64,000 nucleotides of DNA from Arthrobacter sp. YD4 (GTDB lineage: Bacteria > Actinomycetota > Actinomycetes > Actinomycetales > Micrococcaceae). A program made the position numbers and the translations under genes. Under the pieces are notes generated by a model. It worked only from the letters and a program-made list of their open reading frames with translations, did no database searches and was not told the origin of the DNA. The stretch covers positions 62,001 to 126,000 of the forward strand of contig NZ_JAUHHD010000003.1 in NCBI RefSeq assembly GCF_030410515.1. The letters run 5' to 3'. Numbering within the stretch: position 1 is the first letter of the stretch; each line of letters opens with the position of its first letter. Shown piece by piece: positions 30,936 to 40,274 of the stretch.

Positions 30936-32720
30936 GTGACGGAAACACTGTTCGGCGGTCCCGTGCTGCCGCCCGCCTATCCCGAGCGGGCCGCGTGGGG
31001 AACCGCGCCGAAACTGCGTGCCTGGCAGCAGGAGGCGCTGGATAACTACTTCGCCACCAACCCCCGGGACTTCCTTGCCGTCGCAACCCCCGGGGCCGGT
31101 AAGACTACGTTCGCCCTCCGGGTGGCCTCCATGCTGATCGATTCGGGCGTGGTCAACCGCGTGACCATCGTGGCGCCCACGGACCACCTCAAGCGCCAGT
31201 GGGCGGACGCCGCCGCGAAGGTGGGCATCGCCATCGACCCGAACTTCAAGAACGCCGACGGCCAGCACGGCCGCGGCTTCATCGGCGTCGCCGTCACGTA
31301 CGCGCAGGTGGCCAGCAAGCCGATGCTGCACCGGGCCAAGACCGAGGCCGCCCGCACCCTGGTGATCCTGGATGAGATCCACCACGGCGGCGAGGCGCTC
31401 TCCTGGGGCGACGGGCTCCGCGAGGCCTTCGACCCGGCCGCGCGCCGGCTGTCCCTGACCGGTACCCCATTCCGCTCGGACACCTCCCCGATCCCGTTCG
31501 TCGAGTACGCGGAGGACCGCGACGGCATCCGCCGCTCCAAGGCCGACTACACCTACGGCTACGGCAAGGCGCTGCGCGACCACGTGGTCCGTCCGGTGAT
31601 GTTCATGGCCTACTCCGGGCAGATGCGCTGGCGCACCAGCGCGGGCGACGAGATGGCGGCCTCCCTCGGCGAAGCCGCCGTCACCAAGGACATCACATCC
31701 CAGGCGTGGCGCACCGCGCTGAACCCGGCCGGCGAATGGATCCCGGCCGTGCTGGCCGGGGCGGACAAGCGCCTGAGCGAGGTCCGGCGCACGGTGCCCG
31801 ACGCCGGCGGTCTGGTCATCGCCACCGACCACGAGGACGCCCGGGCCTACGCCGGGCAGCTGAAACGGATCACGGGCGAGTCACCCACCGTGATCCTCTC
31901 CGACGACGCCAAGGCCTCCTCCAAGATCGAGGAGTTCTCCGCCGGGGAGAAGCGCTGGATGGTCGCGGTGCGGATGGTCTCCGAAGGCGTCGACGTGCCC
32001 CGCCTCTCGGTGGGCGTGTACGCGACGTCGACCTCCACGCCGCTATTCTTCGCCCAGGCCGTGGGCCGCTTCGTGCGTGCCCGCAAGCGCGGCGAAACGG
32101 CGTCGGTGTTCCTGCCCTCGGTACCGCAGCTGATGGCGCTGGCGAACTCGATGGAGGCCGAGCGGGACCACGCACTGGACCGCCCGGAGAAGGAAGACGC
32201 GGACGGGCTGTTCAACCCCGAGGATTCGCTGATGGACGAGGCGAACCGCGAGGAGAAGGCCTCGGACACGCTGATGAAGGGCAAGTTCGAGGCCCTGGAT
32301 TCCCAGGCGTCCTTCGACCGGGTGCTGTTCGACGGCGGCGAATTCGGCACCGGCGGCGAGGTCGGCTCCGAGGACGAGCTGGACTTCCTCGGCATTCCGG
32401 GCCTGCTTGACGCCGAACAGGTGGGCACTCTGCTGCGCCAGCGCCAGCACGAACAGCTCAGCCGCAAGAACAAGCGCGCCCCGCAGGCGGCGGCCTCCGA
32501 GCCGGTGCCGGCGGTCCCGGACCACCGGATGCTGATGGACCTGCGCACCGAACTGGCCAAGAACGTCGCCGCCTGGTCCGCCCGGACCGGCACCCCGCAC
32601 GGGGTCATCCACACCAAGCTGCGCACGGTCTGCGGCGGCCCGCCCGTCGCCCAGGCCAACGAGGAACAGCTGCAGAGCCGGCTGCGGAAGCTGCAGGACT
32701 GGTTCATCGGCCGGAAGTAG
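30936..32720 (+). CDS. DEAD/DEAH-box (SF2) helicase, XPB-like
   Basis: 594 residues. RecA domain 1 holds the Q-like lead WQQEALDNYF, Walker A TPGAGKTTFAL (about residue 50), DEIHHGG (motif II) and LTGTPFRSD (motif III). RecA domain 2 shows MVSEGVDVPRLSVGVYAT and the arginine finger region FFAQAVGRFVRAR (motif VI). The C-terminus (about 410-594) is acidic and charged. Family and motifs indicate an ATP-driven double-stranded DNA or RNA translocase, possibly in repair; the substrate is unproven. GTG start at 30936. The preceding 97-nt gap has an A/T-rich patch but no clear promoter. Confidence 0.9.
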   Translation: MTETLFGGPVLPPAYPERAAWGTAPKLRAWQQEALDNYFATNPRDFLAVATPGAGKTTFALRVASMLIDSGVVNRVTIVAPTDHLKRQWADAAAKVGIAIDPNFKNADGQHGRGFIGVAVTYAQVASKPMLHRAKTEAARTLVILDEIHHGGEALSWGDGLREAFDPAARRLSLTGTPFRSDTSPIPFVEYAEDRDGIRRSKADYTYGYGKALRDHVVRPVMFMAYSGQMRWRTSAGDEMAASLGEAAVTKDITSQAWRTALNPAGEWIPAVLAGADKRLSEVRRTVPDAGGLVIATDHEDARAYAGQLKRITGESPTVILSDDAKASSKIEEFSAGEKRWMVAVRMVSEGVDVPRLSVGVYATSTSTPLFFAQAVGRFVRARKRGETASVFLPSVPQLMALANSMEAERDHALDRPEKEDADGLFNPEDSLMDEANREEKASDTLMKGKFEALDSQASFDRVLFDGGEFGTGGEVGSEDELDFLGIPGLLDAEQVGTLLRQRQHEQLSRKNKRAPQAAASEPVPAVPDHRMLMDLRTELAKNVAAWSARTGTPHGVIHTKLRTVCGGPPVAQANEEQLQSRLRKLQDWFIGRK

Positions 32721-32777
32721 CCGGACGCCCCGCGGGGCCCGGTACGCCCGGTGCGCCCGGGCGCCCCGGAGTCACGG

Positions 32778-32816
32778 CACGAAAAAGGGACCGGAGTGAT
32801 CCGGTCCCTTTTCGTG
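32778..32816. terminator. Bidirectional intrinsic terminator
   Basis: Stem 32778-32795 with 32800-32816, 17 bp with one bulged A, GTGA loop; AAAAA on the left and TTTT on the right. It separates the convergent helicase and lipoprotein genes. Confidence 0.9.
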
Positions 32817-32832
32817 TCGTTCGGGGGAGCTG

Positions 32833-33198
32833 CTACTGGTTCGGCTGGCCGGACTGGGCGCCGCCGCCGCAGGCCTGGGAGAAGGTCTGGCCGGCCGAGG
32901 TGTACTTGCCCTTGAGCTCGTCGAGCTTGCCCTGGTCCGGGTCCTTCTCGGCGGCCTCGTCCAGGTAATCAACGATCGACTGCAGCGGTGCCTGCAGTTC
33001 CTCGGAGGCGGTGGCCTGGATCGGGCGGATCTGGTTTGCCAGGCGGGTCATGCCGAACTTGTCCGAGCTGGAGGACGGGGAGCTGGTGATCGTCTTGATC
33101 CGGTCGCAGGTCTCGGCGGTGGTCATCTTCGGGGCCGAGCAAGCGGCCGCTCCGAGGATGGTCCCGGCAGCGAGCAGGACGGTCAGGGTCTTCTTCAT
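32833..33198 (-). CDS. Small secreted lipoprotein
   Basis: 121 residues. A signal peptide MKKTLTVLLAAGTILGAAAC ends in a lipobox with Cys20 as the acylated residue. The mature part is helical and polar (DEAAEKDPDQGKLDELKGKY) with one more conserved-looking Cys pair (TCDRI and QACGG) that could form a disulfide. Function not recognised. ATG with CCGGAG upstream; convergent with the helicase. Confidence 0.8.
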   Translation of the reverse strand: MKKTLTVLLAAGTILGAAACSAPKMTTAETCDRIKTITSSPSSSSDKFGMTRLANQIRPIQATASEELQAPLQSIVDYLDEAAEKDPDQGKLDELKGKYTSAGQTFSQACGGGAQSGQPNQ

Positions 33199-33280
33199 GA
33201 TGATGTACTCCGGGATTTACTGTTCCGACGTTACTGGCAAGGATTCCGAGTCTACTGTGCGCGGCGCCGGGGCCGCGATC

Positions 33281-33919
33281 TCAGTCCAGCTCGACGCCGC
33301 CGAGTTCCATCTCGGCGAAGGTGTCCTCGAGGTCGTCGGCGATGCCCACGGTCAGGTTGCGCGGGACGGTGACGGTATAGCCGGCCTGGACCGCGTCCAG
33401 GGCCGTGGCCTTGACGCAGTAGTCGGCGGCGATCCCCACGACCACAACCTCTTCGACGTCGTGGCTCTGCAGCCAGTCGTCCAGCCCGATCGCGTCCTCG
33501 TCACCCTCCTGGCCGCCGGCCGGGCCGGCCGCCGGCAGCGCGCCGGGCGTCCGGTCGCCGGTGGGTACGGCGTCGTCCGGGGCAAGCAGGCCCTCGAAAC
33601 CGGAGTAGGCGGCCGTGTACTGGCCCTTGCGGAAATAGGCCTGGATGTATTCGGTGTCCAGGTCCGGGTGCAGCTCCGCCCCGCGGGTGCCGGCGACGCA
33701 GTGCCGCGGCCAGCTCTCAACAAAGTCGGGCGTGTCCGAGAAGTGCGCGCCCGGATCGACATGCCAGTCCTGGGTGGCCACGACGTGGTCGAACTGCCCG
33801 TGGTGGGCGTCGACGTATTCGCTGATCTCCGCGGCCAGTGCCGCCCCGCCTTCAACGGCCAGGGAACCGCCCTCGCAGAAGTCGTTCTGTACGTCGACAA
33901 CGATCAGGGCGCGGGACAT
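33281..33919 (-). CDS. pncA: Nicotinamidase (isochorismatase fold)
   Basis: Converts nicotinamide to nicotinate in NAD salvage. 212 residues with the full catalytic triad Asp9 (VVDVQNDF), Lys98 (YFRKGQ) and Cys168 (AADYCVK), plus the metal-site region TQDWHVDPGAHFSDTP. A Pro/Gly/Ala-rich insert (about 115-142) between Lys and Cys is longer than in typical PncA. It begins directly after the pncB stop (1 nt apart), so the two salvage steps are co-expressed. Homologues in mycobacteria also activate pyrazinamide. Confidence 0.95.
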   Translation of the reverse strand: MSRALIVVDVQNDFCEGGSLAVEGGAALAAEISEYVDAHHGQFDHVVATQDWHVDPGAHFSDTPDFVESWPRHCVAGTRGAELHPDLDTEYIQAYFRKGQYTAAYSGFEGLLAPDDAVPTGDRTPGALPAAGPAGGQEGDEDAIGLDDWLQSHDVEEVVVVGIAADYCVKATALDAVQAGYTVTVPRNLTVGIADDLEDTFAEMELGGVELD

Positions 33920-35248
33920 TCAGTCCTCCTCGTAGACGGTGGGGATGGCCGGTTCGCCGCGCTGCAGCCGGTTGACCACGGGCGGCAGTTCGGCCATGGA
34001 GGCGGCGTGCCGGTCGCGGGCGCGCACCACCCCCTCGGGGCCGGTCCAGCCGGGAAGCAGCTCGCCGTTCTTGATGAACTGCTGCAGCAGCTGGCGGTCG
34101 TTGCCGTCGTCCTCGGGCCGGTGGCCGATGCCGACGATCTCCTGGGTCGCGATGCCGCGGTCGTTGAGCCGGCGCAGCGCGTATTTGCGGCCGCCCTTGC
34201 TCGCCTTGTTCTTCGCCGCCTTCGCGACCGCGACGAACTCGCCGTCGTCGTTGGTGCGGCTGACGAGCTTGTAGACCAGGCTTGCCGTCGGCGCGCCGGA
34301 CCCGGTGACCAGGGAGGTGCCGACGCCGTAGGAATCCACCGGGGCGGACTGCAGGGCGGCGATGGCGAACTCGTCGAGGTCGGAGGTGACGATGATGCGG
34401 GTGTTGACGTTGCCGAGGTCATCGAGGAGCTGGCGTACCCACTGGGCCTGGGCCACCAGGTCGCCGGAGTCCAGTCGGACGGCGCCGAGCTTGTCCCCGG
34501 CGAGGTCGACGGCGGTGCGCACGGCGGCCTCGACGTCGTAGGTGTCCACCAGCAGCGCCGTGCCCGCTCCCATCGAGGCCAGCTGGGCCTCGAAGGCGTC
34601 CCGTTCGGTGTCGTGCAGCAGGGTGAAGGAGTGGGCCGCGGTGCCGACGGTCTTGATGCCGTAGCGGCGGCCGGCCTCCAGGTTGGAGGTGCTGGCGAAG
34701 CCGGCGATCACGGCGGCGCGGGCGGCGGCGACGGCGGATTCCTCCTGGGTGCGGCGGGAGCCCATCTCCACGCACGGCCGGGTGCCGGCAGCGGTGATCA
34801 TCCGGGACGCGGCGGAGGCGATGGCGGAGTCGTGGTTGAGGATCGAGAGGATGTAGGTCTCCAGGACGCAGGCCTCGGCGAAGGTCGACTCAACGATCAG
34901 GATGGGGGAGTTGGGAAAGTACGCGTCGCCCTCGGCGTAGCCCCAGATGTCGCCGGAGAAGGAGAAGTCCGCGAGGTACTCCAGGGTTTGTTCGTTGACC
35001 ACGCCGGTGCTGCGCAGGAAGTCGATTTCCCCGGGGCCGAAGCGGAAGTTCGCGATGCCCTCAAGCAGGCGGCCGGTACCGGCGACGATGCCATAGCGGC
35101 GGCCCTCGGGCAGCCGGCGGGCGAAGGCCTCGAACACCGACTTGCGGTGGGCCGCGCCCGAGTGCAGGGCGGCCTGAAGCATGGTCAGCTCGTAATGGTC
35201 GGTGTACAAGGACGTGCGGGGGTGGTCCCAGCCGGCGGAGGTGCTCAC
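33920..35248 (-). CDS. pncB: Nicotinate phosphoribosyltransferase
   Basis: 442 residues; joins nicotinate to PRPP (with ATP) to give nicotinate mononucleotide. Family features include TDHYELTMLQAAL at the start, RRYGIVAGTGRLLE, EAGRRYGIKTVGTAAHS and VRLDSGDL, with GVGTSLVTG near the end. GTG start at 35248; TAGAGT lies 7 nt upstream on the minus strand, so the transcript may be leaderless. First gene of the pncB-pncA pair and divergent from clpS. Confidence 0.96.
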   Translation of the reverse strand: MSTSAGWDHPRTSLYTDHYELTMLQAALHSGAAHRKSVFEAFARRLPEGRRYGIVAGTGRLLEGIANFRFGPGEIDFLRSTGVVNEQTLEYLADFSFSGDIWGYAEGDAYFPNSPILIVESTFAEACVLETYILSILNHDSAIASAASRMITAAGTRPCVEMGSRRTQEESAVAAARAAVIAGFASTSNLEAGRRYGIKTVGTAAHSFTLLHDTERDAFEAQLASMGAGTALLVDTYDVEAAVRTAVDLAGDKLGAVRLDSGDLVAQAQWVRQLLDDLGNVNTRIIVTSDLDEFAIAALQSAPVDSYGVGTSLVTGSGAPTASLVYKLVSRTNDDGEFVAVAKAAKNKASKGGRKYALRRLNDRGIATQEIVGIGHRPEDDGNDRQLLQQFIKNGELLPGWTGPEGVVRARDRHAASMAELPPVVNRLQRGEPAIPTVYEED

Positions 35249-35255
35249 GAAATTT

Positions 35256-35261
35256 ACTCTA
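35256..35261 (-). promoter_or_regulatory. -10 box of pncB (leaderless type)
   Basis: TAGAGT on the minus strand with a 7-nt spacer to the GTG at 35248. Confidence 0.45.
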
Positions 35262-35263
35262 GT

Positions 35264-35318
35264 CCCCGACGGCTCCCTCGTCTCGCTCCGCTTCGACGCG
35301 GGGCCCTCGCCGTCGGGG
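35264..35318. repeat. Inverted-repeat element in the pncB-clpS gap
   Basis: CCCCGACGG at 35264-35272 is repeated inverted as CCGTCGGGG at 35310-35318; the 37 nt between them are GC-rich with several CTCG/GCTCC steps. It sits between two divergent promoters. It may be a REP-type palindromic unit or a regulatory site; which one cannot be decided here. Confidence 0.55.
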
Positions 35319-35356
35319 GCCCACCCACCGGCTCCAGCCGGGCTCCTTCATCGCCA

Positions 35357-35362
35357 TAGAAT
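35357..35362 (+). promoter_or_regulatory. -10 box of clpS (leaderless type)
   Basis: TAGAAT, then GGACCA and the ATG at 35369 (6-nt spacer); no ribosome-binding site in between. Confidence 0.5.
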
Positions 35363-35368
35363 GGACCA

Positions 35369-35734
35369 ATGACCCTCAGCGTTGCGCTTGGCCCCGATAC
35401 CGAGGCCGGCACCCACACCGGAACGGCGACGTCCACCGACGTCCTGACGGCCCCGGACATCCCCTGGAACCTCGTGATCTGGAACGATCCCGTGAACCTG
35501 ATGAGCTACGTCAGCTACGTTTTCCGCAGCTACTTCGGCTACTCCGAGGCCAAGGCGACCAAGCTCATGCTGGAGGTCCACAAGAAGGGCCGCTCCATCG
35601 TGGCGCACGGCAGCAAGGAACAGGTCGAACAGCACGCGGTGGCCATGCACGGCTACGGCCTCTGGGCCACCGTGGAGAAGGCCAGCGGCGGCCCCGGCAA
35701 CGGATCGGGCAAGGGCAAGGGAAAACGTGGCTAA
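35369..35734 (+). CDS. clpS: ATP-dependent Clp protease adaptor ClpS
   Basis: 121 residues. It delivers N-end-rule substrates to ClpA/C-ClpP. After a variable 30-residue lead the core begins PWNLVIWNDPVNLMSYV, with VFRSYFGYSEAKATKLMLEVHKKGRSIV and a C-terminal Gly/Lys tail. The N-degron pocket residues in NDPVN are present. It overlaps the DUF2017 gene by 8 nt, an order conserved in actinobacteria. Confidence 0.95.
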   Translation: MTLSVALGPDTEAGTHTGTATSTDVLTAPDIPWNLVIWNDPVNLMSYVSYVFRSYFGYSEAKATKLMLEVHKKGRSIVAHGSKEQVEQHAVAMHGYGLWATVEKASGGPGNGSGKGKGKRG

Positions 35735-36287
35735 GGCATTCAAATACGGCCTCAAGGGCATCACCGGCTACCTCGAACCGGCCGAGCGCGACCTGCTGCG
35801 CAGCCTCTTCGACGACGTCATCTCCATGCTGGAGCCGCACGAACGCGCCAATGAGGATCCACTCGCGGCCCTCGTGGGGTTGGACACGGAGGCGCGTGAA
35901 CCCTCCGACCGCGCCCTGCGCCGGCTGCTGCCCAACGTCTCCAAGAACGACGCCGAGGCCTCCCTGGAGTTCCGCCGGTACACGGAGCGCTCGCTGCGGG
36001 AGAGCAAGATCGGCGCCCTGAAGGCCGCCTCGCTGGGCCTCGACAAGGAGGAACTGGTGCTGACCCCCGCCGACGCCCGGCACTGGTCCACCGCGCTGAA
36101 CGATGTCCGCCTGGTCCTCGCCGAGCGCCTCGACATCCGCGACGACGCCGACGCCGAACACGTGCACCGGATGCAGGACTGGTCCCAGGCCGAAGACGTC
36201 GAAAGCTATCTGGCCCTGGTCTACAACTTCACCACCTGGCTGCAGGAATCCCTCGTCCAGGCGATGCTGGCGTCCCTCGAGGCCTAG
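35727..36287 (+). CDS. DUF2017 family protein
   Basis: 186 residues, mostly helical, with LEPAERDLLRSLFDDVISML near the N-terminus and MQDWSQAEDVESYLALVYNFTTWLQESLV near the end. The family always follows clpS in actinobacteria; the function is not known to me. GTG start overlaps clpS by 8 nt, which predicts translational coupling and perhaps a link to ClpS-dependent proteolysis. Confidence 0.85.
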   Translation: MAKAFKYGLKGITGYLEPAERDLLRSLFDDVISMLEPHERANEDPLAALVGLDTEAREPSDRALRRLLPNVSKNDAEASLEFRRYTERSLRESKIGALKAASLGLDKEELVLTPADARHWSTALNDVRLVLAERLDIRDDADAEHVHRMQDWSQAEDVESYLALVYNFTTWLQESLVQAMLASLEA

Positions 36288-36336
36288 GCCGCCCGGCCCT
36301 GTACACCCCCCAGCCCGCGGCGTAGCGTGATCCGCC

Positions 36337-36891
36337 GTGGACGGACTTTCCCGCGACGAGTTTTCCCTCCCGGAGCGCCTCACCGGGGCCCTGGGCCGCA
36401 GTGCCGCGGCCGGCCGGATCGGCGCCGCGCAGGAGGCGATCTACGGGCCGGTCATCGACTGGGCGCGGCGCACCCCGCTGCACAGCGGAACCCTCGGCCA
36501 CTCGGTCCACCCGATGCTCACCGACGTCACCCTGGGTTGCTGGCTCAGCGCCGCGATCCTGGATATAGCCGGCGGTCCTGCCTCCCGGCCTGCGGCCACG
36601 GTGCTGACCGCTGCGGGCCTCGCGGCGGCGGTTCCGACGGCGTTTGCCGGTGCCGCGGACTGGTCCGAGACGGAGGGGGAGGAGCACCGGATCGGCGCCG
36701 TCCACGCCCTCGGCACCGACGCCGCAACCTTTCTCTTCCTGGGCTCGCTGATCGCCCGGCTGCGCGGCCGGCACGCGGCCGGGGTCCGGCTGGGCCTGGC
36801 CGGTAATGCGGTGGCCGCGGCCGCGGGATTCCTCGGCGGCCACCTGGCGTTGAACCGCGGCACCGCCCGCCGTTCCGCCGCCGCCGTGTGA
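36337..36891 (+). CDS. DUF2231 family membrane protein
   Basis: 184 residues. After a polar N-terminus (1-50) come [20 protein letters not shown] and four transmembrane helices (about 63-80, 88-108, 120-138 and 150-170). His residues in the first helices (HSVHPM and later [10 protein letters not shown]) suggest a heme or metal site, as in this family in general. TAGCGT lies 8 nt before the GTG start. Not closely linked to its neighbours; in mycobacteria other genes (cysO, mec, cysM) occupy this place. Confidence 0.8.
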   Translation: MDGLSRDEFSLPERLTGALGRSAAAGRIGAAQEAIYGPVIDWARRTPLHSGTLGHSVHPMLTDVTLGCWLSAAILDIAGGPASRPAATVLTAAGLAAAVPTAFAGAADWSETEGEEHRIGAVHALGTDAATFLFLGSLIARLRGRHAAGVRLGLAGNAVAAAAGFLGGHLALNRGTARRSAAAV

Positions 36892-36962
36892 TCCATTGCA
36901 CACGAGTTGCTCGACACAATGTCATGGTCCGGCCCGGGGCGAAGCCCTATTCTCGTAGAACC

Positions 36963-37952
36963 ATGACTTCAGCATCGAGCACGGACCCCGAGACCTCGGC
37001 ACTGGCCGAACGCCCCATCGGCGTTTTCGACTCCGGCGTCGGCGGCCTCACGGTGGCACGCTCCATCATCGACCAGCTGCCCAACGAGTCCATCCTGTAC
37101 GTCGGCGACACCGCGCACGGCCCCTACGGCCCGTTGCCGATCGCCGAGGTCCGCGCCAACGCCCTTGGCGTCATGGACGAACTGGTCGACTCCGGGGTCA
37201 AGCTCCTGACCATCGCCTGCAACTCCGCCTCCGCCGCCGTGCTCCGCGACGCCCGCGAACGCTACACCGCCCGCTACGGCATCCCCGTCATCGAGGTCAT
37301 CCAGCCCGCGGTCCGCCGGGCCGTCTCCGCCACCCGCACCGGCCGCGTCGGCGTCATCGGCACCTCCGCTACGGTCGGCTCCCGCGCCTACGAGGACACC
37401 TTCGCCGCGGCGCCGGACCTGCAGATCACCTCCGCGGCGTGCCCGGCCTTCGTGCCCTACGTCGAGGCCGGCATCACCACCGGCCCCGAGCTGCTGGCCG
37501 TGGCCCGCGAATACCTCGCCCCGCTGATCGCCGCCAAGGTGGACACCGTGGTGCTCGGCTGCACGCACTACCCGCTGCTGACCGGCGTGATCTCCTTCGT
37601 CATGGGAGAGGACGTCACTCTCGTCTCCAGTGCCGAGGAAACCGCCAAGGACGTCTACCGGGCCCTGGCCTCACGCGGACTGGAACGAGCCGGCAGCACC
37701 GCCCCGGAACACAACTTCATCGCCACCGGGGACGCCGCGCAGTTCGAACACCTGGCGCGCCGCTTCCTCGGCCCGGAGGTGCTCAGCGTCCGGCATGTGG
37801 ACCACGTCGCGGCGCAGTACCCAACCGGCAGCCTGGCCCGCATCACCCCGGAGATGATCGCCGCCGCCCAGGCCGCCGTCGGCGGGCCCCGGATCTCCAA
37901 CTTCGTCTCCTCCGCCGCACAGGTCTCCCCGCCGCGGACCAGCGGCCTGTGA
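36963..37952 (+). CDS. murI: Glutamate racemase
   Basis: Supplies D-Glu for peptidoglycan. 329 residues, longer than usual (270-290) by an N-terminal lead and a C-terminal tail. Catalytic cysteines are in [13 protein letters not shown] and [11 protein letters not shown]; the substrate loop is [19 protein letters not shown] 36963 was taken; an upstream in-frame start would add non-homologous sequence. The stop overlaps the next GTG (GTGA). Confidence 0.95.
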   Translation: MTSASSTDPETSALAERPIGVFDSGVGGLTVARSIIDQLPNESILYVGDTAHGPYGPLPIAEVRANALGVMDELVDSGVKLLTIACNSASAAVLRDARERYTARYGIPVIEVIQPAVRRAVSATRTGRVGVIGTSATVGSRAYEDTFAAAPDLQITSAACPAFVPYVEAGITTGPELLAVAREYLAPLIAAKVDTVVLGCTHYPLLTGVISFVMGEDVTLVSSAEETAKDVYRALASRGLERAGSTAPEHNFIATGDAAQFEHLARRFLGPEVLSVRHVDHVAAQYPTGSLARITPEMIAAAQAAVGGPRISNFVSSAAQVSPPRTSGL

Positions 37953-38746
37953 AGCTCACCATCGTCGGGTGCACCGGCTCGTTTCCCGGCCCCGGCTCGC
38001 CGGCGTCGTGCTACCTGTTGACCGCCGACGACGGCGAGCGGCGCTGGAAGGTGGTGCTGGACCTCGGCAGCGGGGCGCTCGGCGCCATCCAGCGCTACAC
38101 CGACCTCGAGGACATCGACGGCATCTTCCTCACCCACCTGCATCCCGACCACTGCATGGACCTCTGCGGCCTGCACGTGGCGGTGCGCTGGAAGCCGGGC
38201 GGTTGGGGCCGGGGGCGGATCCCCGTCTGGGGGCCGGCGGCGACGGCGGATCGGATGGCCACGGCCTACGGGCTGGACCTCGACCCGGGGATGCACGAGG
38301 AATTCGACTTCAGCAACTGGGCCGAACGCTGCCCGGTGACGATGGGGCCCTTCACCATCACCCCGTACGCGGTCAACCACCCCGTCGAGGAGGCCTACGC
38401 CCTGCGCGTGGAGGTCACCGAGCCGGACAAGGACGGCAACCCGGTGACCCGGGTGCTCAGCTACTCCGGCGACACCGACTCCTGCACCGGGCTCGAGGAT
38501 GCCGCGCGCGACGCGGACCTGTTCCTCTGCGAGGCGGCCTTCGAGGAGGGCCGCGACGACGGCATCAAGGACGTGCACCTGACCGGCAAGCGCGCCGGCG
38601 AGGCCGCCTTCGCCGCCGGCGCCCGCCGGCTGCTGCTCACGCACATCCCGGTCTGGACCTCGCACACGACCGTGATGGCGGAGGCGAAGGAGGTCTTCGG
38701 ACCGCACGTCGCCGTCGCCGTCGCCGGGGTGCACTACACCGTCTGA
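37949..38746 (+). CDS. Metallo-beta-lactamase-fold hydrolase, Rv1339-like (cAMP phosphodiesterase candidate)
   Basis: 265 residues. N-terminal [22 protein letters not shown], metal motif [15 protein letters not shown] (HxHxDH), later [16 protein letters not shown] and the terminal [10 protein letters not shown]. The murI-MBL-rph-rdgB order equals Rv1338-Rv1341 of Mycobacterium tuberculosis, where Rv1339 is an atypical cAMP phosphodiesterase. On that basis it may hydrolyse cAMP, although the fold also covers RNase Z-like enzymes. GTG overlaps the murI stop by 4 nt. The function is by orthology of place and motif, not shown. Confidence 0.85.
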   Translation: MKLTIVGCTGSFPGPGSPASCYLLTADDGERRWKVVLDLGSGALGAIQRYTDLEDIDGIFLTHLHPDHCMDLCGLHVAVRWKPGGWGRGRIPVWGPAATADRMATAYGLDLDPGMHEEFDFSNWAERCPVTMGPFTITPYAVNHPVEEAYALRVEVTEPDKDGNPVTRVLSYSGDTDSCTGLEDAARDADLFLCEAAFEEGRDDGIKDVHLTGKRAGEAAFAAGARRLLLTHIPVWTSHTTVMAEAKEVFGPHVAVAVAGVHYTV

Positions 38747-38766
38747 CCGGGCCGCCCGGCTGTCGA

Positions 38767-38772
38767 TAAGCT
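38767..38772 (+). promoter_or_regulatory. -10 box 7 nt before rph
   Basis: TAAGCT, then AGGGGGC and the ATG at 38780. The spacer doubles as a ribosome-binding site. Confidence 0.4.
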
Positions 38773-38779
38773 AGGGGGC

Positions 38780-39538
38780 ATGACTTCCGAAGCTCCCACT
38801 GCCCCCGTTCTCCGCGCCGACGGCCGGACCCCGGACCAGCTCCGCCCCATCAGCATCACCCGCGGCTGGTCCAACCAGGCCGAAGGCTCCGCGCTGATCG
38901 AATTCGGCAACACCCGGGTGCTGTGCACCGCCTCGCTGACCGAGGGCGTGCCCCGCTGGCTCAAAGGCGAGGGCCGCGGCTGGGTCACCGCCGAGTACGC
39001 CATGCTGCCCCGGGCCACGAACACCCGCTCCGCCCGCGAATCCGTCAAGGGCAAGATCGGCGGCCGCACCCACGAGATCTCCCGCCTGATCGGCCGCTCC
39101 CTCCGCTCCATCATCGACACCAAGGCCCTGGGCGAGAACACCATCGTGCTGGACTGCGACGTGCTCCAGGCCGACGGCGGTACCCGCACCGCGGCGATCA
39201 CCGGCGCCTACGTCGCCCTCGCCGAGGCGATCCGCTACGCCCGGGAGAACAAGCTGATCGCCCGCAACGCCGAGCCGCTGACTGACACCATCGCCGCCGT
39301 CTCGGTGGGCATCATCGACGGCATTCCGATGCTGGATCTGCCCTACGTCGAGGACGTCCGCGCCGAGACCGACATGAACGTGGTGGTGACCGGCTCCGGC
39401 AAGTTCGTCGAGGTCCAGGGCACCGCCGAGGGCGCCCCGTTCGACCGGGACGAGCTGAACAAGCTGCTGGACCTGGCCCTGCTGGGCACCGAACAGCTCG
39501 CCGCGATCCAGCGCGAGACCCTGGCCGAGGCCCCGTGA
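38780..39538 (+). CDS. rph: Ribonuclease PH
   Basis: Phosphorolytic 3'-5' exoribonuclease that trims tRNA 3' ends. 252 residues with the typical [19 protein letters not shown] start, [33 protein letters not shown] and the catalytic region [19 protein letters not shown]. Overlaps rdgB by 4 nt (GTGA). Confidence 0.97.
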   Translation: MTSEAPTAPVLRADGRTPDQLRPISITRGWSNQAEGSALIEFGNTRVLCTASLTEGVPRWLKGEGRGWVTAEYAMLPRATNTRSARESVKGKIGGRTHEISRLIGRSLRSIIDTKALGENTIVLDCDVLQADGGTRTAAITGAYVALAEAIRYARENKLIARNAEPLTDTIAAVSVGIIDGIPMLDLPYVEDVRAETDMNVVVTGSGKFVEVQGTAEGAPFDRDELNKLLDLALLGTEQLAAIQRETLAEAP

Positions 39539-40185
39539 GCGGCGAGGCAGCCGCACCTGTCCTCGTTCTCGCCACCCACAACCAGGGCAAGCTCCGGGAG
39601 CTCCGGGAGCTGCTCCGGGGGCAGATCCCGGGCCTGGACGTGGACACGCAGGTGGTGGACGCCGGCGCCGTGGGGGCTCCCGACGTCGTCGAATCCGGCG
39701 TGACTTTCGCCGAGAACTCGCTGCTGAAGGCCCGCGCCGTGGCGGAGGCCACCGGGCTGGTGTCGATTGCGGACGACTCCGGCCTGGCCGTGGACGTGCT
39801 CGGCGGGGCGCCGGGGATCTTCTCCGCCCGCTGGGCCGGCCGGCACGGCGACGACGCCGCGAACCTCGAACTGCTGCTGAACCAGCTCTCCGACGTCCCG
39901 GACGGCTTCCGCGGCGCCGCGTTCGTCTGCGCCGCCGCGCTGGCCGTTCCCGCGTCGGCGGCGGGGGAGGGACGTGAGGTAGTGGAGTACGGCCAGCTGG
40001 AGGGCACCCTGCTGCGCGAGCCGCGCGGCGCCGGCGGCTTCGGCTACGATCCGGTGCTGCAGCCGAGCGGGCTGGACCGCAGCTGCGCCGAGCTCAGCCC
40101 GGAGGAGAAGAACGCCATCAGCCACCGCGGGCAGGCCTTCCGCGCGCTGCTGCCGGCGATCGTGGAGGCACTGGCCGGACGGTAA
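39535..40185 (+). CDS. rdgB: XTP/dITP diphosphatase (RdgB/HAM1)
   Basis: Removes non-canonical purine nucleotides from the pool. 216 residues. Motifs: [17 protein letters not shown] at the N-terminus, [36 protein letters not shown] and [13 protein letters not shown] start overlapping rph. A short insert ([20 protein letters not shown]) is longer than average. A terminator follows. Confidence 0.96.
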   Translation: MSGEAAAPVLVLATHNQGKLRELRELLRGQIPGLDVDTQVVDAGAVGAPDVVESGVTFAENSLLKARAVAEATGLVSIADDSGLAVDVLGGAPGIFSARWAGRHGDDAANLELLLNQLSDVPDGFRGAAFVCAAALAVPASAAGEGREVVEYGQLEGTLLREPRGAGGFGYDPVLQPSGLDRSCAELSPEEKNAISHRGQAFRALLPAIVEALAGR

Positions 40186-40204
40186 CCGCGTTTAGCACTG
40201 CAAA

Positions 40205-40242
40205 AAAGGATGGCGCCCCACCTCGGTGGGACGCCATCCTTT
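40205..40242. terminator. Intrinsic terminator between rdgB and dedA
   Basis: Outer stem 40205-40215/40232-40242 (AAAGGATGGCG/CGCCATCCTTT) with a GC inner stem; A-run before and TTT after. It can serve both convergent genes. Confidence 0.85.
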
Positions 40243-40274
40243 GTGCGTTGTGACGGTTCAGGCCGCGGCGGGGG

